Below are positions 58,251-64,000 of a stretch of DNA of 64,000 nucleotides, piece by piece. Position numbers and translations under genes: made by a program. The stretch covers positions 34,281,501-34,345,500 of the forward strand of contig NC_080559.1 of NCBI RefSeq assembly GCF_030253575.1, written 5' to 3'. The stretch's first letter is position 1. Each line of letters starts with the position of its first letter. Under the pieces are notes generated by a model that saw only the letters and a list, made by a program, of their open reading frames with translations, did no database searches and was not told the origin of the DNA. This DNA comes from Rhododendron vialii (taxonomy: Eukaryota; Streptophyta; Magnoliopsida; Ericales; Ericaceae).

Positions 58251-61200
58251 CTATTCAGTTAATCCCTTAGTGTGTCCCATGGAGACTTTAGATGAGAAAA
58301 CACCATCTTCAATTCTGGCAATCTTCCAGTCATTTTGAGATCCACCAACTGCTGCACTCTTCCATGTAATTAATTTCCCATGCTTAAACATGGTTTTTGT
58401 TCCACTATCTGCCACAATTTTAGTGACTAATTATTCAATTGAAATACAAGTTTGAGTAATCCATCTAATCCAAATGTAAGTGACAATCTATATACCTTTT
58501 GATACAATAGTTGCTTCACATATCACTCCACCAGTTGCAGCACCTATTGAACCACCAGTTGCACGACTTATTGATCCACCTTTTGAACCTCCAATTGTTC
58601 TATCAGTTGCTTCAAAATATTTCAATTCCCAACATCAGTTCAGTTGACAACATTCACAAGTGTTACAACATGTTTAAGTTCAACAGAAAAAATGTACAGC
58701 AATGTATAATTCATACCTCCTCTTGCAATTCCCCTTCCAACCCCTGCAAATCCTCTCCCATCACTTGTTGCACCACCTGTTAGAACATATTTTACCACAG
58801 ATCTGATATCACTACACAACACTTTGTAAAGAAAAAATAAAAACCAGATTCTATCAGTGAAATTTTACCTCCTCTCCAAAACTTGATCTTCGACCTCTAG
58901 CCATTCCCATCTCTCTTGATATCCCTCTACCACCACCTACGAGTCCACTCCCTTTTGGCATCCCTCTACCACCAGCTAGTACTCCATGGCTCCCTCTTGC
59001 TATCCCTCTACCACCACCTACGAGTCCACTCCCTTTTGGCATCCCTCTACCACCAGCTAGTACTCCATGGCTCCCTCTTGCTATCCTTCTACCACCACCT
59101 ACGAGTCCACTCCCTTTTGCCATCCCTCTACCACCAGCTAGTACTTCACTCCCTCTTGTCATCCCTCTACCAGCATCTATCATTCCCATCCCTCTTGTCA
59201 TCCCTCTACCACCGGCTGTCCCTCTCCTACCTCTGGCCACTACTCCTCCATCAGTTGAAACTTGGAGTCCTCTACCAGCACTAGTTGTACCAATGCTAGT
59301 TCCAGAAGCTCTTGATCTTGTCACAACTCCTATGGCCTATAAATAAATAACAAAACACAACAAAACAAGTCCAACAAAAAAAGTGTAGAAGATTGACCAA
59401 CCTCAGCAGTGCATGTCCTAGCATTGTGTCCATGTTGGTTACATTTCCTGCACTTGGCCACATTCACCCTGATTCTACCAATTGTTGCAGTTAACTCATC
59501 TTCACCTTTCCTTCTTGATTTTTTGGGTCTGCCAGTCTTCCTCCTATATGGTGGAGGCATTATGTCATCATATTCTGTTTGGATCCACATGGATTTATCT
59601 GGGATTTGGTTTATCAAATATGCATAACTCTGCCTGAAAGTTTCAGTTAAGAAGTAATGGGAAATGAAATCCTCAGGTCTGGATCTATCCTTTCTAATGG
59701 CTGCACAAGCATGCCTACATGGTATTCCTGTCACATCCCATTTCCTACAACTGCAAGTCCTCAACCCAATGTCTACTATCCAAGACTTGAAAGGTGAGCT
59801 AATTTCAAACTTCTGTGTAGCACAGTAAAATGACAGCATATTCCATTCCATTATCCTTCTCAATGTCCAACTTCTTACAAATTGAAGGGCATATGTTAGA
59901 TTTAAATGTAGAACCAAATTTGGCCCTCTCTACATACCTCATTGAAAGAATGGGTTTGTCTCTCACTTGTTTGATAGCATTGTTGAAGGACTCACTCAAG
60001 TTGTTGACCATCCTATTGGTCTTAGCCCTTGGGCCGTAAAAACATCTTGCCTAAAATTTGGGTGGTACTTTTAACAACCACTCATGTGCCTTCACTGAAA
60101 TTGCCCTTGGCTCCCTCATCTTCTGTTGGAACTCAGGTAAGGTGTATGCACTTGCTGCTCCCCACATAAGGTCCTTCAACTCTTTGCCTTTGTGTTCTTT
60201 TTGGAAGTTGGCCAACCAATTAGCAAATGCCCACTGGTTGTGGTATATTCTAGGACAAGTATGTACCCCATTGATTTTTTTTAATTTGAAAAGTTGTTGT
60301 TTCACCCACCCTAGAAGCATGAAGTCTCCATGTACAAGGATGTTCTTCATCCTCATATTTGCACGTCACTGTTACCCTCTTTGATTCATTTTTAATGTAC
60401 TTGTATTCACTTCCATTCCTAAGATGAAACTCCTTCAAGAATGATCTAAAAACCCTAACATTAGGAAACAACATGCCATGCACCAGTTTAGGATTTTTCA
60501 TATCCCTTTCTTCATTAAACTCTGGGAATGTAACCTTCCTTTTCCCTTTCATTTTCTTTTTACCTCCTCTCCGTCTGATGAGCTAATAATACTCCCAATG
60601 TCATCACTACTGTCACTACCACACTCTCTTTCCACATCCTTACCAACTATTACTGATTTTCGTATATCTTTCACAGCCTTAACACTTGGTCCTCCATCTT
60701 CAAAATCATATATTTCTTTACCATCACCATCAGATGATGATGAATCCCTTAACCCACTACATACATAGTCACTATCACTATCCGTATCACTGTCACCCCC
60801 TTCCACATCCTCACCAACTATGACTGCTTTTCCTCTACCTCTATCCTCCACAACCTTAACACTTGGCCCTCCTTCCTCCAAATAATCCAATGCTACACTA
60901 TCAGCACCACTGTCACCACCATTGTTTCCATTATCAAATCTGTCCCCCCCAAGTTCCAATTGTTCCCCCCCAATTTCTTCCCACTGATGCCACCCAAGTT
61001 CCTCCTCATCACTCTCTTCAACATTAGGATGGGTAATGAAGAACTCAATTTCCTTACCCTCACCCTCATAAAGAATAAACATTTCTGTCATGTCTGTATC
61101 ATTACTAACTTCAAATAACCCATCTTGAATCGTATGACCTGGCCTTAAGTAGGTAAGTGAAGCCCATGGGGTACACCCTATTTCTTGAAGGATCTCACAT

Positions 61201-61340
61201 AAATTAGCATAGGAAAACTCATAAGGGATAACTCTGCAATAACACACGTCCCCATCAATGTAGCTATTTGGAGGATGTCCAGCAAATTTCCCCTCAAATC
61301 TTATATTCAGTTGAACCCTACCATCATCCCCCATCTTCAA
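58251..61340 (-). pseudogene. Decayed MuDR-type (MULE) transposase gene lacking its catalytic core
   Basis: Read on the minus strand. 61340-60549: PB1-like N-terminal domain (VQLNIRFEGKFAGHPPNSYI) and an acidic linker. 60552-60250: MuDR domain. Near 60205-60230 the text jumps from the zone before the catalytic domain directly to the zone after it (..ANWLAN then FQKEHKGKELKDLMW), so the whole DDE core of roughly 200-plus residues is missing. 60011-59805 and 59917-59399: the rest of the transposase, a SWIM finger (CSCRKWDVTGIPCRHA) and a zinc knuckle (CRKCNQHGHNARTC). 59338-58251: Gly/Arg-rich exons, then a tail ending KGLTE. Damage: frameshifts at 60549-60552 (ATGA overlap), in an eight-base A-run (60275-60282) and near 59810-59850, plus a stop (60051-60053) where Trp is usual. 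It cannot encode an active transposase. Confidence 0.85.
58930..59180 (-). repeat. 81-bp tandem repeat coding for a 27-residue Gly/Arg unit
   Basis: CGAGTCCACTCCCTTTTGGC recurs at 58940 and 59021, and as CGAGTCCACTCCCTTTTGCC at 59102, a period of 81 bp. In the MULE frame the unit runs GRGMPKGSGLVGGGRGIARG and then SHGVLAG. Degenerate GRGM-type units continue to about 59230. Confidence 0.9.
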
Positions 61341-61839
61341 TTATTAAATGTGACAGCAACAAACCCAATACCAAAAAATAAATTACAAAAAGGTCAATGA
61401 GTGCAACAAGGGGACCATAAAAAGGGGTAAAGAACAACAATGAACAAAACTTGTTGGACCCTTGTTTAGAAACAGGTCGACAAGTAACATCTATTTAGAA
61501 GGAAAAAGTTAACATTTTAACTTAGATTTTTTGGTCAAACACTAATTAATATGTAGGGACCCTAATATATAAACATACATATACAGACAGACAGAAACAG
61601 AGGAGAGTGAGATAGATAGATAAGCACAAACCCTCAAAGCCCTAATTTCAAACCTTAACAACCATTCAAACATATGCACATATATATATATATATATCAG
61701 TCTCAAATGACCGGAAGGGCTTTATATACGTGTATATATAAAGCCCTAATAGGGACCACCACTATGGAGACCAAGCTTTTATTCTAATTTTTAAACCCCA
61801 ACAACTGTATATAATAACCATATAGCATATACTATATAA

Positions 61840-61843
<4 letters not shown>

Positions 61844-61922
<79 letters not shown>
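61844..61922. repeat. Long GA microsatellite (about 39 units)
   Basis: An uninterrupted GA run of nearly 80 bp, the longest simple repeat in the window, in the upstream part of the MULE. It is probably polymorphic. Confidence 0.97.
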
Positions 61923-61925
<3 letters not shown>

Positions 61926-62020
61926 TACTTTAGCGCTGTGAGTATCGTCTTCAAAATTGTGCTCAAACCCTAAATCGTCCACCAAATCATCTTCATCTTC
62001 AAGTGATTCGTTGATACTGG
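61923..62020 (-). other. Possible acidic exon-like segment upstream of the MULE
   Basis: On the minus strand a frame reads LEDEDDLVDDLGFEHNFEDD and ends at a GTACGT donor-like site before the GA run. It might be an untranslated or coding first exon of the MULE, or a captured gene piece. No start codon in frame was identified with confidence. Confidence 0.25.
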
Positions 62021-62339
62021 ATGATGATAGCTACATGATTGATTCGTATATTTATTTAGATGTTGAGATTTTGGTACATGGGAGAAGGGAGAATGGCGAG
62101 AACACAGATGATCCCGATTAGGGTTTTGCTGTGGGAGAATGGAAATGATGATGATGATCGAGATTAGGGTGTGCTTTGGGAGAATGAAGATGATCGAGAT
62201 CGAGATTAGGGTTGGGTTTGGCAGGTTTGGTCGAGATCGCCTCTGGGGGTCGGAGATTAGGGTTAAGGAGATGAATGGTTGAAATGAGGATAAATTAGGT
62301 CTGTGGAAGTATATATATGTAAGGGCAATTTGGTCTTTC

Positions 62340-62475
62340 CATTAATTCCGTCCAACAGCGTTACCCCCTCCAAATGGAAACTTTGCTCAAGGGGTTTGGC
62401 CGTAGGCAAAATTCTATTAGGGGGTGAGTGAGACAAACGGGAATAGTTCGAGGGGTGTCTCAGTATTTAACCCTT
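62340..62475. mobile_element. Single terminal inverted repeat of the MULE
   Basis: On the minus strand this edge reads GGGTTAAATACTGAGACACC, then CCTCGAACTATTCCCG and TCTCACTCACCCCC. This resembles the ends of plant MuDR-type elements. No matching end was found left of 58251. Confidence 0.5.
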
Positions 62476-62553
62476 GAAACAACAACAAAGGAGGAAAAAA
62501 CATAGAAAGTTGGCACTTCATATTTTGATAACCACACTTCAATATTTGTCTTA

Positions 62554-62897
62554 GGCCATCCACAGTGGTATAATCAAATGTTAATTATTTTTAAAGTTAA
62601 CAATGTTTGTGCAAAAGATGGCTCACAATGGTATAATCAAACTTAGCAACATCCTTAAAAATAATCAAATTTTAGGTTTTGGATAACCAAAACTAGCAAC
62701 ATTTTTCAATAATCAAAAGCATTTTTAAGCTTTGGATAACCAATTTTAGGCTGTGGACCCCTTAGTTTGATTATGGACTAGAAACGACCATTGTGAACCT
62801 CAACATTGGTAAGCTTAACAATCTCTTAAATGAATAATCAAAAGCTGATGTGTCAACTTTTGGTTATCCATTTTTGATTATACCATTGTGGATGGCC
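62554..62897. mobile_element. Tourist-like MITE with TTA target duplication
   Basis: TTA at 62551-62553 and 62898-62900 flank inverted ends GGCCATCCACAGTGGTATAA and TTATACCATTGTGGATGGCC. The interior has repeated TAATCAAA and TTTGGATAACC phrases. Same type as 10515-10763. Not coding. Confidence 0.82.
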
Positions 62898-62900
62898 TTA

Positions 62901-63384
62901 GTGATCATATCATGAATTGTTGGGATTTTGGTGTATTTGTAAAACTTTGTGAATGTGGCTAGACCAAGTATTAGTGTATATTCACTAGTTGTTAGTCTAT
63001 ATTCACTCATTCTAGTGTAATACCCAAGAAGAGGTATTAGTGAATATTCACTAGTTTCCCTTTTGCTACTCATCGACTAAAACGTGTTCCTAAAATCTCT
63101 GATGATTGATTATAAAATCTATCCTTATTTAGTGTAGTAATTGAACTGATTTGATTTTCTTTCCAAAAACCAAATCCTTAGACGCTCCTTCTCCATCTAT
63201 ATATTCAGACGTTCAGAATCATTGAAGAAATGGAAAAAAACAACTCTCTCTTCCACCCCTAAAAATGTTTCCTAAGTTTAAGCAATAGTTCGATTGTGCG
63301 TTTTGTTTTCGGTTTTCTTCTGTGCAGAGAAGGCCAAGTAGAGGTGGTGTATTCTGGGCTGTTTTATCCTGAGGACGGCGTGGC
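62901..63384. other. AT-rich spacer without recognised features
   Basis: Contains a short repeated phrase TATTAGTG then TATATTCACTAGTT (about 62970-63055). No gene or element ends were seen. Confidence 0.4.
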
Positions 63385-63533
63385 ATTCAAATTATGAACA
63401 CTAAATTAATTGTGAGAATTCACGAGATAGTTAAGCCGAACAACTCAACTAATACAATACAAGAGATAAGCCCATTATAGGGTAGAAACAAAGAAAGAAA
63501 GGAAAAGCTCAAGGAAAAAACACTCACATACAG
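63385..63533 (-). mobile_element. SINE copy 3, truncated
   Basis: Shares ACTAAATTAATTGTGAGAAT, CCACGAGATAGTTAAG-like and GAGATAAGCCCATTATAGGG blocks with the SINE copies at 10075 and 53092, but lacks the tRNA-like head. It stops exactly where dioxygenase-derived sequence begins. Confidence 0.6.
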
Positions 63534-63722
63534 ATGTAGTGACTAACCGGGAGAGGGAGAAGATATCTGTCGTTATATTCAAGAGGCCGGAACCAGAGAA
63601 AGAGATCGAACCTGTTGATGTGGATGAGAAAAGACCAAGAAGAAAGTGAAGAATTATGCTGCTACATATTAACTACGCATGCTTTCAGAAAGGGCTGGTA
63701 GCACTTGATACTGCGAAAATTT
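63533..63722 (+). pseudogene. Broken copy of the dioxygenase last exon
   Basis: On the plus strand 63533 onward reads VVTNREREKISVVIFKRPEP then EKEIEP, matching the last exon of the dioxygenase at 54889-55125 (opposite strand). A frameshift near 63645 and a stop follow. The end again matches (CFQKGLVALDTAKI) in another frame. About 60 of the 78 residues of that exon are represented. Non-functional. Confidence 0.85.
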
Positions 63723-64000
63723 AATTTTTTTTACGTAAAGAAATCATATGACTTTGGAAAGTATGATCAGAAAAAATAGAAAAATGTAACTTTTTGAGCC
63801 ACGTGGTTAGAATAAGGGTTAGCAGATAAGTTGGTATGGGGCGTTACAATTGCAGCCTTTATTAAAAAAACAATTTGCATTTGTTATTTTGTGTCAACCT
63901 TTTTGGATTATTAATTCATATTGACCGGAAGAATCTAAAGATTTTATAACCAAACTAATTCTTTGTTGAATTTTCCAGTTTTGCCTAGTTTATTTGGCCA
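63723..64000. other. Right edge of window, no feature recognised
   Basis: AT-rich sequence after the dioxygenase fragment. No reading frame or repeat end is convincing. Confidence 0.4.

Overview
This is a stretch of a plant nuclear genome. Genes have introns with GT..AG borders, intergenic DNA is AT-rich and packed with small inverted-repeat transposons, and every protein recognised has close plant relatives. The gene families fit a eudicot. The mixture of repeats is compatible with an asterid such as an Ericales species, but nothing here fixes the order or species.

Seven intact genes are seen. From left to right they are: an ARM-repeat protein (1322-3083, +, 2 exons); an EamA/SLC35F-type membrane transporter (8016-16064, +, 8 exons, with a 4.2 kb first intron full of transposons); a type-B monogalactosyldiacylglycerol synthase (19208-22681, -, 8 exons); a domesticated MUSTANG-type transposase protein with an N-terminal PB1 domain (29318-32587, +, 2 coding exons); a small RING-H2 protein (34663-38781, -, 4 exons); a type I vacuolar proton-pumping pyrophosphatase of the AVP1 class (46720-52661, +, 8 exons); and a 2-oxoglutarate/Fe(II)-dependent dioxygenase (54889-56906, -, 4 exons). 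They form no cluster or pathway and look like ordinary unlinked housekeeping or metabolic neighbours. Exon borders were set by hand from reading frame, GT..AG sites and protein continuity.

The rest is mobile DNA. A decayed MuDR-type transposon gene (58251-61340, -) has lost its whole catalytic core and carries frameshifts and a stop. A 1.5 kb Mutator-like element with a 10-bp target duplication is nested inside a Stowaway-like element at 3858-5643. Many foldback MITEs are present (268-596, 10515-10763, 18110-18482, 24419-24741, 39987-40262, 42897-43074, 43243-43424, 44176-44509, 45041-45340, 57023-57186, 62554-62897). Two SINE-like families and two LINE fragments are scattered through introns and spacers. 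At the right edge, 63533-63722 holds a broken copy of the last exon of the dioxygenase gene, next to a SINE copy.

The observations most worth following are: a foldback element with perfect 20-bp ends and an internal array of small palindromic repeats (24419-24741); the K-x-T replacement of the usual R-x-S 2-oxoglutarate-binding motif in the dioxygenase; the D-to-E change in the MUSTANG-like protein together with its histone-H1-like linker; and the nested transposon. No bacterial-type system, CRISPR array, tRNA gene or rRNA gene was found.
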